Assembly: GCA_964567745.1 (NCBI GenBank)
Contig: CAZMNY010000012.1
Location: forward strand, 62,001 to 126,000
From: CAZMNY01 sp964567745
GTDB taxonomy: Bacteria > Planctomycetota > Planctomycetia > Pirellulales > Pirellulaceae
Reading direction: 5' to 3'
DNA: 64,000 bases
In this document: positions 8,540 to 18,335 of the stretch, one piece after another
Layout of the letters: each line of letters begins with the position of its first letter
How positions within the stretch are numbered: position 1 is the stretch's first letter
Notes under the pieces: generated by a model
What the model was told of the DNA's origin: nothing
The model's database searches: none
Seen by the model: the letters and a program-made list of their open reading frames with translations, nothing else
Translations under genes and position numbers: made by a program

Positions 8540-9421
8540 TTACGCGCCTACTACGAGCTTTTTCCAGACTTCGGTGTTTTCCTTCATCGCCGCAACGATG
8601 TCCTTGGGCACTCGGCCGTCTTCGAGCAACGTCCAACCGGAAAAGTCTATTCCTTTTAGCAATGTAAAAAGAGCCGGCCAGGGATACGCGTCGTTGCGCA
8701 GATCATGGATATGGATGATGTTGATCTTCTCTTTGACCAAGTTAAAGTTGTGCTTGAGCCCCTTGCCTTTCAGGTCGGTGGGGTTGCAATTCCAGCAGAC
8801 GACTGCGTTGGGGTGATCGGCAACATCCATCATTGTCTTGATATGCGGAATCTCTTGCGATTGCCGTCCGTGAACCTCGAGTCGGATCTTCACGCCATAA
8901 CCTTCGGCGAATTCCGCGACGGTTCGCAGCGACTTTCCAATTTGCTCGAGCGTCTTCTTGACCGGCACATCTTTCGGAAGCCCGTTGGGTCGCACTTTGA
9001 CTCCAGACCCGCCGACGTCGTGGCAAAGCTGAACGAACGCCTTCGTCTCCTCGATGTTCTTGGCCACAACCGACGGATCGGGCGAGTGGTATTCGCACGC
9101 GCTGCCGAGGCCGACAAGTTCCACTGACGTGTTTGCAAACATCCGCGTAACGTCGCGACGAGCCGCCTTTGAAAGCGAAATTTCGACGCCATGTTTATGC
9201 GTGCTGCGCAGCTCAACTCCCTCAAACCCTGTTGCCTTGCAATTCTTGATAATCGTCGGGAGGTCCCAACTTTTCCCCCAGTTGTAAGTGACCAGGCCGA
9301 GACGAGGTCTCTCGGCGGGCTCGCTAGGCCCTGGCGTTTCTTTGTGAGCAGCGAGTAGCTGATGCGGGGCGGCAGCAGCGGCAGCGGTCGCGGCGAGTAG
9401 CGTGCGGCGTGAAATAGTCAT
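8540..9421 (-). CDS. Tat-exported sugar phosphate isomerase/epimerase-like TIM barrel
   Basis: 293 residues. The N-terminus MTISRRTLLAATAAAAAA is a Tat signal. The mature protein is an AP-endonuclease-2/xylose-isomerase-like barrel: RLGLVTYNWG as strand 1, GFEGVELRST as strand 2, GVKIRLEVHG carrying the metal-binding Glu, and INIIHIHDLR carrying late metal-binding residues. It is the last gene of a minus-strand run with the DUF1501 gene (40-base gap) and the DUF1549/1553 gene. Barrels of this kind in planctomycetes are usually linked to sugar or polyol metabolism; the substrate is unknown. The start was placed at the Met before the Tat motif rather than at 9469, which would overlap the DUF1501 gene. 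Confidence 0.8.
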   Translation of the reverse strand: MTISRRTLLAATAAAAAAPHQLLAAHKETPGPSEPAERPRLGLVTYNWGKSWDLPTIIKNCKATGFEGVELRSTHKHGVEISLSKAARRDVTRMFANTSVELVGLGSACEYHSPDPSVVAKNIEETKAFVQLCHDVGGSGVKVRPNGLPKDVPVKKTLEQIGKSLRTVAEFAEGYGVKIRLEVHGRQSQEIPHIKTMMDVADHPNAVVCWNCNPTDLKGKGLKHNFNLVKEKINIIHIHDLRNDAYPWPALFTLLKGIDFSGWTLLEDGRVPKDIVAAMKENTEVWKKLVVGA

Positions 9422-9461
9422 AAGTGCCTCGAATGCATCAAGTGGTGTCTTGGTTTCGCGG

Positions 9462-10940
9462 TCAGGCAATGATTTCGCGAATCGGCTGGCCGAAGTCGAT
9501 ATCGAGCCGCTTCTGTCCTGGGACTTCCAGTTGTCGCGGATCGAGTCCCAGTTGGTGGAGAATAGTTGCGTGGATGTCAGTCACGTAGTGACGGTTCTCG
9601 ACGGCGTGAAAACCGATTTCGTCGGTCGCTCCATGCGCCACGCCGCCTTTGAGTCCTCCGCCTGCCATCCAGACCGAGAAGCCATACGGATGGTGGTCGC
9701 GCCCGTCACTTCGTTCGGTTCCCGGAGTACGCCCAAACTCCGTCGCCCAAACAACGAGCGTCTCGTCTAGCATGCCGCGTTGTTTGAGGTCTTTGAGCAG
9801 CGCCCCAATGGGCTTGTCGACTCGTCCGCAATTCCTAGTGTGGTTCGACTTTAATTTGCTATGCGCGTCCCAGCCTCCTCCGCCCCCGCCACCATCATAA
9901 ATCTGCACGAAGCGAACGCCTCGTTCGACGAGTCGTCTCGCGGCGAGGGATTGTCGAGCCATTGCGGAGGTCGCTTTGTCGTTCATGCCGTACGCGTCTT
10001 GAGTCGCCTTCGATTCTCGACTGAGGTCGACAACTTGCGGCACCGACATCTGCATCCGAAATGCGAGCTCATACGACTTGATCCGAGCCCGCAGCTTCTC
10101 ATCGTTTGGATACTCCGCGACTGTCATCGTGTTAAGGTCGTTCAAAAGGTCGAGTTGATGGCGACGCTCGCCAACACCGATTCCGGCGCCAGGCGTGCCA
10201 AACGGCAGCGGATTGCTGGCATTGACCGCCATGCGATTTCCGGAATGGGCCGGGCCAAGGTAACTGCCGTCGTGCGCGCCAAAACCGCCGCAGCAATCGC
10301 CGGGCGGCGGTCCCATTACGACGAATTGCGGGAGGTTTTCATTTAACGTACCCAAGCCGTAATGGACCCAAGAACCGATCGACGGAAAGAACCCGTCGAA
10401 AATATGGCGGCCCGTATGGAACTGCAATTGAGCCGCGTGATCGTTGTCAGTCGTCCACATCGATCTAACCACGGCGATGTCGTCAATGCAGTCGCCAACG
10501 TGCGGCCACCAATCGCTCACCTCGACGCCAGACTCTCCCCGTTTACGATAGCCGACCTGCAAGGGGAACAACGACGCCATCAAGGCTCGCGGCTTGCCCG
10601 AGAAATCTCGAACATTCTTGCGGTAGAAAGGCGAATCCGTGACCACTTTGCCGAAAGGAGATTCGTCGATTGTCTTCCCGGCGAACTTGTTTAGCGCCGG
10701 TTTGGGGTCGAACGACTCAACGTGACTTGTCCCGCCATTCATGAAGTACCAAATCACACTTTTCGCCTTGGGCGCGAAGTATGGACCCGGTCCATGAGCT
10801 TCATCGCCGTGCCCTGCTCCATTGGCCTCTTGCTGCATCAAGGCGCCAAGCGCTAGGCCTGTAAACCCCAAGCCGCAATCGGCGAGGAATTGGCGCCGCT
10901 TGAGCTGACCGCAGGGAAATGAATGCTTCGATGTGTCCAT
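9462..10940 (-). CDS. DUF1501 protein (Tat-exported, alkaline-phosphatase-like fold)
   Basis: 492 residues. The N-terminus has a Tat signal (LKRRQFLADCGLGFTGLALGAL). The body shows the DUF1501 hallmarks: VIWYFMNGGTSHVESFDPKP, GRHIFDGFFPSIGSWVHYGLG, RFVQIYDGGGGGGGWDAH, VVWATEFGRTPGTE and DHHPYGFSVWMAGGG. The fold is related to sulfatases and alkaline phosphatases, but the activity is not established. It starts 7 bases after the stop of the DUF1549/1553 gene, the standard planctomycetal pairing. A Gly-rich run (GGGGGG) in the middle is typical of the family. Confidence 0.9.
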   Translation of the reverse strand: MDTSKHSFPCGQLKRRQFLADCGLGFTGLALGALMQQEANGAGHGDEAHGPGPYFAPKAKSVIWYFMNGGTSHVESFDPKPALNKFAGKTIDESPFGKVVTDSPFYRKNVRDFSGKPRALMASLFPLQVGYRKRGESGVEVSDWWPHVGDCIDDIAVVRSMWTTDNDHAAQLQFHTGRHIFDGFFPSIGSWVHYGLGTLNENLPQFVVMGPPPGDCCGGFGAHDGSYLGPAHSGNRMAVNASNPLPFGTPGAGIGVGERRHQLDLLNDLNTMTVAEYPNDEKLRARIKSYELAFRMQMSVPQVVDLSRESKATQDAYGMNDKATSAMARQSLAARRLVERGVRFVQIYDGGGGGGGWDAHSKLKSNHTRNCGRVDKPIGALLKDLKQRGMLDETLVVWATEFGRTPGTERSDGRDHHPYGFSVWMAGGGLKGGVAHGATDEIGFHAVENRHYVTDIHATILHQLGLDPRQLEVPGQKRLDIDFGQPIREIIA

Positions 10941-10947
10941 GGATCAC

Positions 10948-13900
10948 CTACCGGACTGTCACAAAGTCGTTGTGAAGAATAAGCACGTGAACGAGATTCT
11001 CTCTAGCTCGCAACTGCAGATCCGTCGATGCGGGCAATTTCGCCGTACCGCCGGCCCCAAATCGTTCTGTCGATTTCTGACCTAAAACATTTTTGTGCTC
11101 AAGCAAGAATTCGTCGCAGCGCTCTGTCTCTCGCTGCGATGGACTTCTGCCCAATACGGTTTCAAATGCCGCCTCGACGAACGCCCCCCGATCGGCGGGA
11201 AGTTGCTTGGCCAAACGCCGGGCGCAGTCGACCGCCAACCCGCTATTCATCAGTGCGAGCGACTGGTTGGGCACCACGCTTTCTTTTCTCCGATAGCAGC
11301 TGTTGGGGTCAGCCACGTCGAACACTTCGAGCAACTCCATCTTTTCGTTGGGCGTGTTGCGGAAGTAGAGACTTCGCCGCAAGACCGACTCGCCCAATGT
11401 CTCTTTGAACTCGGGTCCGCCAAAAGCAAGGTCGAGTTGCCCCGCCAGTCGAAGCGTGCTGTCGCGCACCACTTCCGCTTCCATTCGCCGAGAATTCATC
11501 CGCCACAAGAAAACATTTTCGGGATCGGCTGCGAGCGATTCTGTGTCGCCGTTTGAACTCGAGGACATGGCATACGTTCGCGACAAGACGATTTGCCGAT
11601 GGATGGGCTTCATCCGCCAGCCGTTTTCAACCAGCTCTGAAGCGAGCCAATCCAATAGCTGTGGATGACTCGGCGTACGTCCGTTGAGTCCGAAATTCTC
11701 AGTCGTATCGACCATTGGACGGCCGAAATGCCGGCCCCAAATATGGTTCGCCGCAACCCTGGATGTGCGGGGATTTTTGGCGTCAACAATCCAATTGGCG
11801 AGCGCGAGCCTCCGCCCCGAACTCGTTTTGGGAAACTGTTCGCCAAGCGGAGTGATCGTGCCCGACGGTGCCTTGGCCGCTTCATTGGCTTTCGCAAGTT
11901 TCGACTCAGCCGCCTTGAGTATCTTTTTCTGATCGTCGCTCACGGATTGCTTTTCGATCGCCGCCAACTCAATCTCCGCTCGCAAAACGTTGCAAGCTGA
12001 TTCGGCCGTGCGGGCTTTCGCCAGCAGCTCATTCGTTTGCTCTGCGTTAACGCCCAGATGTGTCGCGAGTTCCGAAGCGAGTCTCGCTTCGATCGAAATC
12101 AGTTCGGCTCGCGCCAGTTCAGTCGACTTGCTCGCAAGCGCGTTTGCAGCCTTTGCGTCCGCCAATTTTTGCTCAAGCGACTCGATCGACTCCGACAACT
12201 TACTGATCCGTAACTCATGAAACTCCGCCGCGCCCGAGTGCACCCAAAGCGCCAGCTTGCCGGTGCGACGAGCTGTGGGCATCTTATAATCGAGCTTGCG
12301 TTCGCCATCGACGTCGATCGTCAGCTTCGAGCCTTGCACGGTTACATCGAGCGTCACCAGCTTGCCGACGGCAAGTTCCGTCTTGATGATCCCGGCTTGA
12401 GGATAAACCTGTTTGCCGCCGAGGCGATGAAATGCTTGGACGCTTTGTCTCGCGTCCCCCGTGCTGGTGTAGACGTCTTGCGAGTTGCCTTTGTCTTGGA
12501 AATCGAAACTGAAACCGACCGATCTGTATGAGCCGGGTGCCAAGGCTAGATACTTCAGCTGCAATGAAAAATCGGTGGGGTGGTCTTGCTTGCTGACCAT
12601 CGTCGCAAAGCTAGTCACCATCGACTGGGTGAGTTTGCCGTCCGCGTAAGTCCATTCGCCGTTGAGCGTCCGCCAGCGATCGGGTGAAGGCTTGTCGAAC
12701 GATTCGACGAGAACTTCGGAGGCTTCCGCTGGCGACTCGGCCGCCAGTTTTTTGCGTTCAGCGAGCGCTGCCTGAAGTTTGGCAATGGTTGCCGAACCGT
12801 CCGAGTGTTTCTTCTCGGCGAGACTCACCGCTTTCCTGGCTTGGGAGACGAGCGTTTCGCCATACCCTTCTCGCAAGGCGGGGTACCAGCTGTCGGCGGG
12901 TAACGAAACGGGCTGTACGTCGACCGTCTCCCCGCCAAGCGACACGGGAGTCGAAGGAGCCAGCGGTTTCGATTTGTCGGGATAACGACCGTCGCCACGC
13001 TCAAATCGATACGTGACGGCTTTCAGGTCCTTATCGTAAACGCGGGCGATTCCATCGTTGAGAACTTGTCCGAGCTTGGCGTCTTTTTGCGTGGAGGTTA
13101 GCGCGGAAACCGGATCGGTGCGCACGTCGTGCGGCTCGAAGAACGCGCGAAACCGGTAGTACTCTTCCTGGCTTATCGGATCGAATTTGTGATCGTGGCA
13201 TCGACAACATCGCATCGTCACTCCCAAGAACGCCTCGCCGGTTCGTTCAACCGTTTCAAACATCCAAACATTGCGGTCGAATTTATACCAGTTGCGGCCG
13301 AGGTACCCGGTCGCAGGCAAGACGTCGGGATCATTTCCGGCGAGCTCGTCGCCGGCCAGCATCTGAACAACCATCTGGTCGTAGCCGTCATCGTTGTTAA
13401 GGCTGTTGACGATCCAGTCGCGCCATCGCCAAATGTGTCTCTGGCTATAGCGAATCTCGTTGCCGCCGCGACTGCCATACCAATCACTGTAGCGCCAGAC
13501 GTCCATCCAGTGTCGACCCCAGCGTTGTCCGTAAAGCGGTGAGGCAAGAAGTGAATCGACAACGGCTGCGCGGGCATTCGGTCGTTCATCGGCGAGAAAC
13601 GAATGCAATTGTTGGCGCGTCGGCGGGATCCCGATCAAGTCGAGGTGGACTCGGCGAAGCCAAAGCTGGGGCGAGGCATCGCCAGCATGTGCGAGTCCCT
13701 TCTTGTCTCGCGTTGCGGCCACAAAATTATCGATCGCGTTGTTCGCCCAAGCGGGATCGCGAATATTGGGCGCGCTTTGCCGGACGACTTGTCGATACGA
13801 CCACCATTGACGCGGGTCCTCTTGTGGCTGTTCATTTTCCGGGCCGATTGCTCCTTCGGCGATCCATTTGCGCAGCGTGTCGATTTCGGCAGCCGTCAAG

Positions 13901-14196
13901 GCAACACCTTGGTTCTCTGGCGGCATGCGGTAACCGGCATCGCCCGTAACGGCGTCGATTATCAAGCTACTCTGAGGATCGCCCGCCTCTAATGCCTGGC
14001 CTGAATCGCCGCCCTCCCTGATCGCGCTGGCCGTGTCGAGTCTCAGTCCGGCCTGTTGCTTTAGCCCCCCATGGCACGCATAGCACTTGTGGGTCAAGAT
14101 TGGCTTGACGTCCGTCAGATAGTCGACGGCCAAGCCAAGGCGACACACTGTCACGGCAAGGAGAAAAAAGCTGGTCGCGATGCAATGGATACGCAT
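10948..14196 (-). CDS. DUF1549/DUF1553 planctomycete cytochrome c-like protein with inserted lectin-like domain
   Basis: About 1082 residues with a Sec signal (MRIHCIATSFFLLAVTVCRL). A PSCyt1-type heme motif CYACH follows, with MPPENQGVALTAAEIDTLRKW downstream. DUF1549 occupies roughly residues 140-370, with PPTRQQLHSFL, RYSDWYGSRGGNE and a second heme-like motif CCRCHDHKFDP. A concanavalin-like beta-sandwich of about 170 residues follows, then an Ala/Glu/Lys-rich coiled coil, then DUF1553 (ANWIVDAKNPRTSRVAANHIWGRHFG, GLNGRTPSHPQLLDWLA). These proteins are thought to work outside the cytoplasm with DUF1501 partners, perhaps on polysaccharides. The start is at the Met preceding the signal peptide; upstream Met codons lack a signal. 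Confidence 0.87.
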   Translation of the reverse strand: MRIHCIATSFFLLAVTVCRLGLAVDYLTDVKPILTHKCYACHGGLKQQAGLRLDTASAIREGGDSGQALEAGDPQSSLIIDAVTGDAGYRMPPENQGVALTAAEIDTLRKWIAEGAIGPENEQPQEDPRQWWSYRQVVRQSAPNIRDPAWANNAIDNFVAATRDKKGLAHAGDASPQLWLRRVHLDLIGIPPTRQQLHSFLADERPNARAAVVDSLLASPLYGQRWGRHWMDVWRYSDWYGSRGGNEIRYSQRHIWRWRDWIVNSLNNDDGYDQMVVQMLAGDELAGNDPDVLPATGYLGRNWYKFDRNVWMFETVERTGEAFLGVTMRCCRCHDHKFDPISQEEYYRFRAFFEPHDVRTDPVSALTSTQKDAKLGQVLNDGIARVYDKDLKAVTYRFERGDGRYPDKSKPLAPSTPVSLGGETVDVQPVSLPADSWYPALREGYGETLVSQARKAVSLAEKKHSDGSATIAKLQAALAERKKLAAESPAEASEVLVESFDKPSPDRWRTLNGEWTYADGKLTQSMVTSFATMVSKQDHPTDFSLQLKYLALAPGSYRSVGFSFDFQDKGNSQDVYTSTGDARQSVQAFHRLGGKQVYPQAGIIKTELAVGKLVTLDVTVQGSKLTIDVDGERKLDYKMPTARRTGKLALWVHSGAAEFHELRISKLSESIESLEQKLADAKAANALASKSTELARAELISIEARLASELATHLGVNAEQTNELLAKARTAESACNVLRAEIELAAIEKQSVSDDQKKILKAAESKLAKANEAAKAPSGTITPLGEQFPKTSSGRRLALANWIVDAKNPRTSRVAANHIWGRHFGRPMVDTTENFGLNGRTPSHPQLLDWLASELVENGWRMKPIHRQIVLSRTYAMSSSSNGDTESLAADPENVFLWRMNSRRMEAEVVRDSTLRLAGQLDLAFGGPEFKETLGESVLRRSLYFRNTPNEKMELLEVFDVADPNSCYRRKESVVPNQSLALMNSGLAVDCARRLAKQLPADRGAFVEAAFETVLGRSPSQRETERCDEFLLEHKNVLGQKSTERFGAGGTAKLPASTDLQLRARENLVHVLILHNDFVTVR

Positions 14197-14502
14197 GTGA
14201 TTCACGCGTGGGAAACCGGGGGTGATTGGTGGCGGGAGGCCTTGAGTCAGGGCGATAAAACGCTGACGCGGGCCACCCAATAGCATACCAGCTGGCCCAG
14301 CTTTTTTCACGTTTGTTTGAAAGGCCCACGGCATGGCGGAACGCATGCCGCGGCACGAGGCCGCCGATCTACGCTAGGGTTCGCACTGCATCTCCGGCAC
14401 GCTATAGTCGCGTTCGCACGGGTTCGTTCAGGCGTTTCGCAGTGGAACAAGAATTGGATTGACTGGCGTCGTGCTTGCTCCCGAATCAAGAGGTAACACC
14501 AA
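14197..14502. other. Divergent intergenic region
   Basis: This 306-base stretch separates the DUF1549/1553 operon (leftward) from the alcohol dehydrogenase gene (rightward). It must hold two promoters, but I find no convincing -35/-10 pair. A TATAGT near 14402 is a possible -10 for the rightward gene. No repeat, RNA gene or credible small coding frame is visible. Confidence 0.4.
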
Positions 14503-15561
14503 GTGAAGGCGTTAACGTTCTTGGCTCCGAATGAACTTGCCTACGCAGACGTCGATGATCCACAGCTCGTCGATCCGACCGACGCGATCGTTCGAGTTTC
14601 TGACTGCGGCGTTTGCGGCTCCGAACTTCACATCATTGAAGGGCGCGAACTCGGCATGGACGTCGGCACGGTCATTGGCCATGAGTTTGTGGGGGAGGTC
14701 GTGGAATGCGGGACGGAAGTGCGCGAGTTTCGCGTCGGCGAAACGGTCTGTAGTCCGTTCACAACGTCATGCGGAAGTTGTTTCTATTGCCGGCAGGGAC
14801 TGTCGTGCCGGTGTAGCTCGGGGCAGCTCTACGGCTGGAGACAAAATGGGCTTGGACTTCAGGGCACCCATGCGGACTTAGTCCTCGTTCCGCTGGCCGA
14901 CTCGACTCTGGTCAAACTGCCCAGCGGGCTCTCGCCCGGCGTCGGCTTGTTGCTAGGCGACAACTTGCCGACGGGCTTTTACTGCGCCGAGAGAGCGGGG
15001 ATCGAGCAAGGCGCTGTCTACGTCGTGCTCGGTTGCGGAACGGTTGGCGTGCTCACGGTGGCAGCCGCAAAACTGCTGGGGGCCGAGACCATCATTGCGG
15101 TCGATGGCGTGCCTTGGCGGCGAGAGAACGCGATGCGAGTCGGAGCAACTACCAGTTGTTCGATTGAAGGAGCGGCGGACATCGTGCACGAGTCGACCGG
15201 CGGACGAGGCGCCGACGGCGTTCTAGAGGCAGTGGGGTCCGCCGCCGCCCGACTCGCCTTCGAACTTGTCCGGCCAGGCGGAGTGATCTCGAGCATCGGC
15301 GTCCCGGACGACGCGACCCCCTTCCCTTATTCGACAGCAGACGCTTACGGCAAGAACATCACGATTCGAGCGGGTCGCTGTCCAGCTCGAGCGTACATGG
15401 ATCGATTGAGCCGGTTACTGAGCGACAACCAGCTTCAGCTCGACTCGATCATCACACACACGATCCCGCTTGCCCAAGGCGCGGAAGCGTACGAACTATT
15501 CGCCAGTCGAACGGATGGCGTTGGCAAGATCGTGCTTCAACCGACGGTGAACGCGAGTTAG
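14503..15561 (+). CDS. Zinc-dependent alcohol dehydrogenase (MDR family)
   Basis: 352 residues starting at GTG, with AGAGG about 10 bases upstream. The catalytic zinc site shows CGVCGSELH and GHEFVGEV; the structural zinc lobe is CGSCFYCRQGLSCRC. The nucleotide-binding motif is VVLGCGTVGVLTVAAAKLLGA. These features place it among medium-chain threonine/sorbitol/alcohol dehydrogenases. It converges on an aldehyde dehydrogenase gene 25 bases away, so the two may act in sequence on an alcohol and its aldehyde, though opposite strands mean separate promoters. The substrate is not evident. Confidence 0.88.
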   Translation: MKALTFLAPNELAYADVDDPQLVDPTDAIVRVSDCGVCGSELHIIEGRELGMDVGTVIGHEFVGEVVECGTEVREFRVGETVCSPFTTSCGSCFYCRQGLSCRCSSGQLYGWRQNGLGLQGTHADLVLVPLADSTLVKLPSGLSPGVGLLLGDNLPTGFYCAERAGIEQGAVYVVLGCGTVGVLTVAAAKLLGAETIIAVDGVPWRRENAMRVGATTSCSIEGAADIVHESTGGRGADGVLEAVGSAAARLAFELVRPGGVISSIGVPDDATPFPYSTADAYGKNITIRAGRCPARAYMDRLSRLLSDNQLQLDSIITHTIPLAQGAEAYELFASRTDGVGKIVLQPTVNAS

Positions 15562-15586
15562 AGATAGCAAGCTAGAGACGGCGAGC

Positions 15587-17095
15587 TTAAAGCATCATGG
15601 TGACGGCTTTGGTTTGGGTGTAGAGGTCGATGGCCTCATGCCCCATTTCGCGGCCCCAACCCGATTGCTTGTATCCGCCAAACGGCAGCGCGGCGTCAAA
15701 CACGTTGTAGCAATTGACCCAGACGCTACCGGCTTGCAGGCGTTTCGCGATCTTGTGCCCTTTGCTGATATCGCGAGTCCAAACTGCCGCGGCCAGGCCA
15801 TACACGCTATCGTTGGCCGACTTGATCAGCTCGTCCAAGTCATCAAAGGCGACAGCCGTGACCACCGGACCAAAGATCTCTTCGCGAATCACTTTCATCT
15901 CCGGGCGCGTGTCAACTAACACGGTTGGTTCGACAAAGTATCCGTCGCCGTCGGCTCGATTCCCGCCGACAACGGCTGTGGCACCTTCTTCCAATCCGGA
16001 CGCGAGGTAACCGCAGACGCGATCTTGCTGAATCTGAGAAACGAGCGGGCCCATTTCAGTGGATGGATTCATGCCCGGACCGACTTTGATGTTCGCGGCC
16101 GCTTCCGACACGCCTTCAATCACCTGATCGTATTGACTCCGATGAACAAACAGTCGCGAACCGGCGCAGCAGCATTGGCCATGATTGAAGAAGATGGCGT
16201 TGGCCGCTCCGGGAATAGCCGTGTCGAGATCGGCATCGGGAAGGATAATGTTGGGACTCTTCCCGCCAAGTTCGAGCGTCACTTTCTTGAGGTTGGTGTC
16301 GCCCGCCGCTTTGACGATCAACTTGCCGACTTCGGTCGAGCCAGTAAAAGCGCACTTGTCGACGTTGGGGTGGGCCGCCAAAGCAGCGCCAGCGGTTTCT
16401 CCGTAACCGCTAACAATGTTTACAACTCCAGGGGGAAACCCCGCGTCGAGAACCAATTGTCCGAGTCGCAACGCGCTTAATGGAGTCTCTTCGGCAATCT
16501 TCAACACAACGGTGCAGCCGGCCGCCAGTGCTGGCCCTAGCTTCCAAGCCGCCATGAGAAGCGGGAAGTTCCACGGGATGATCTGGCCGACAACTCCAAT
16601 GGGCTCTCGCAGCGTAAAGGAATGAAACTCGCCGCCGGGGATGTTCGGCGTTGAGATCGGAATGGTGTTGCCTTCGATTTTCGTCGACCAACCTGCCATG
16701 TACCGGAACAAATCGACGGCGAGAGGGACGTCGGCCGCGGCCGCAACCGCCCGGGGCTTGCCGTTGTCTAGGGATTCGATTTCGGCGACTTCGTCAAGAT
16801 TCTCCTCCAGCAGGTCCGCCAACTTCCAAAGCAACTTGCCTCGCTCGGACGGAGTCATCGCGGGCCATGGGCCGGACTCGAAGGCGCGGCGCGCGGCTGC
16901 AACGGCCTTATTGATGTCGGCTGCATCACCCTCGGCCACGTTTGCGATCGTTTCGCCGGTCGCCGGATTCTTTACCTCGAGCGTCTTTCCCGATTCGGCC
17001 GGGACCCAACTTCCATCGATAAGCAGTTGATGCGTGCCGCCAATAAACGCACGTGTTTTTTCACTTGCCGCTGGTGCTTCGGCTGTCACTTGCAT
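15587..17095 (-). CDS. NAD(P)+-dependent aldehyde dehydrogenase
   Basis: 502 residues, full length for the ALDH superfamily. Key motifs are IPWNFPLLMAAWKL (cofactor binding), FTGSTEVGKLIV, LELGGKSPNIILPDAD with the general-base Glu, and FFNHGQCCCAGSRLF with the catalytic Cys. The C-terminus PFGGYKQSGWGREMGHEAID is typical of the ALDH1/2-like group. An AGGAG stands a few bases before the ATG. It probably oxidises a short or medium aldehyde to an acid. Acetaldehyde from the EutBC-like enzyme is one possible substrate but the genes are 12 kb apart. Confidence 0.9.
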   Translation of the reverse strand: MQVTAEAPAASEKTRAFIGGTHQLLIDGSWVPAESGKTLEVKNPATGETIANVAEGDAADINKAVAAARRAFESGPWPAMTPSERGKLLWKLADLLEENLDEVAEIESLDNGKPRAVAAAADVPLAVDLFRYMAGWSTKIEGNTIPISTPNIPGGEFHSFTLREPIGVVGQIIPWNFPLLMAAWKLGPALAAGCTVVLKIAEETPLSALRLGQLVLDAGFPPGVVNIVSGYGETAGAALAAHPNVDKCAFTGSTEVGKLIVKAAGDTNLKKVTLELGGKSPNIILPDADLDTAIPGAANAIFFNHGQCCCAGSRLFVHRSQYDQVIEGVSEAAANIKVGPGMNPSTEMGPLVSQIQQDRVCGYLASGLEEGATAVVGGNRADGDGYFVEPTVLVDTRPEMKVIREEIFGPVVTAVAFDDLDELIKSANDSVYGLAAAVWTRDISKGHKIAKRLQAGSVWVNCYNVFDAALPFGGYKQSGWGREMGHEAIDLYTQTKAVTMML

Positions 17096-17265
17096 CGCGT
17101 ACTCCTCTCGACATTAAAAAATCGGTTGTCGCGGCCGACTGCGGCGCGGACGATTCGGTTGCTATTCCGGCGCAGAATAAGATCGTTCGATACGCTTTGT
17201 TATAAAATAATCTCATTCGGCAGAAACCCCACCACGAGGGATGTGGGTTTGGCGCTGATGACGAT

Positions 17266-18189
17266 TTAGCTGGAAACTGGGATGAAGTTGCGCAAAAAGG
17301 TGTGGCTCTGGCGAAGTGACGCAACGCGTCGTTCCAGCGAGCCCTCATAGGCACGGTCTTCGACTTCGACACAAACAGGCCCCGTGTAGCCGGAGTCGCC
17401 TAGGATCGAGAAAAACTTGCCCCAATCAACATCGCCCATCCCCGGCAGTTTCGGCGTGTGAAACTCAAGAGGATTGGCGAGAATGCCGACATCGTCGAGC
17501 AGTCGCTGATCGACTCGCACGTCTTTGGCGTGAACGTGGAACAGCCGATCAGCGAACTCGATCATGGGCTTGAGGTAGTCCATGTGCAGCCATGCTGGAT
17601 GAGACGGGTCGTAGTTCAGTCCGATCCACCGGCTGTCCAAACCGGCAAACATCCGCCGCCAAATCTTGGGGCTGTGAGCCAAGTTCTTGCCGCCTGGCCA
17701 CTCGTCATCGCTGAAGAACATCGGACAGTTTTCGATTCCAATTCGGACCTGACGCTTGGCTGCGTAATCGACGATCGGTCGCCACGTCTCCAAGAATCGC
17801 GGCCAATTGTCGTCGATTGACTTCGTCCAATCGCGACCGATAAAAGTGTTCATCTGCCTCACGTCCAACGCGACGCAGCCATCAATCACTCGGCGAATCT
17901 GCTCGCACGCCGTCGCCGCCTCCGACTCGTCGGGAGAAAGCGGGTTTGGGTAGTAGCCCAGTCCGCTAATGGCCACATTGTTTTTGGTCAGCGTCGCTTG
18001 AATCGCTGAGATCGACGCATCGTCCAGAGACGCCGCGTCAATGTGTGTTACGCCCGCATAACGGCGTTCCGCCTTGCCGACCGGCCAGCACATGACTTCC
18101 ACACAGTCATAACCGATCTCGGCTGCCGTGGAGATCACTTCGTCGAATGACAAGTCGGGAAGAATGGCGGACACGAAACCCAATTGCAT
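17266..18189 (-). CDS. Sugar phosphate isomerase/epimerase-like TIM barrel
   Basis: 307 residues, cytoplasmic (no signal peptide). MQLGFVSAILPDLSFDEVI opens the barrel, IGYDCVEVMCWP is strand 2, VRIGIENCPMFF carries the metal-binding Glu, NYDPSHPAWL the His/Asp pair, and RLFHVHAKDVRVD a late metal ligand pair. The length and motifs fit xylose-isomerase-like proteins common in planctomycetes, often with inositol or sugar roles. A GGAG lies upstream of the ATG. It is upstream of the aldehyde dehydrogenase on the same strand with a 170-base gap, so joint control is possible but unproven. Confidence 0.85.
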   Translation of the reverse strand: MQLGFVSAILPDLSFDEVISTAAEIGYDCVEVMCWPVGKAERRYAGVTHIDAASLDDASISAIQATLTKNNVAISGLGYYPNPLSPDESEAATACEQIRRVIDGCVALDVRQMNTFIGRDWTKSIDDNWPRFLETWRPIVDYAAKRQVRIGIENCPMFFSDDEWPGGKNLAHSPKIWRRMFAGLDSRWIGLNYDPSHPAWLHMDYLKPMIEFADRLFHVHAKDVRVDQRLLDDVGILANPLEFHTPKLPGMGDVDWGKFFSILGDSGYTGPVCVEVEDRAYEGSLERRVASLRQSHTFLRNFIPVSS

Positions 18190-18335
18190 CGAAGTAGCTC
18201 CCAGAAAATGCGAGTGAAACTCGTTAACGGAACTGCTTCGTTATACTCGGTCTGCGCCCGTTTCCGTAGCGGTCGAGACAACCGGCATAGAATGGCGATG
18301 CGAGTGAGCCGTCGCTGAACTCACCTTCGCGAATT

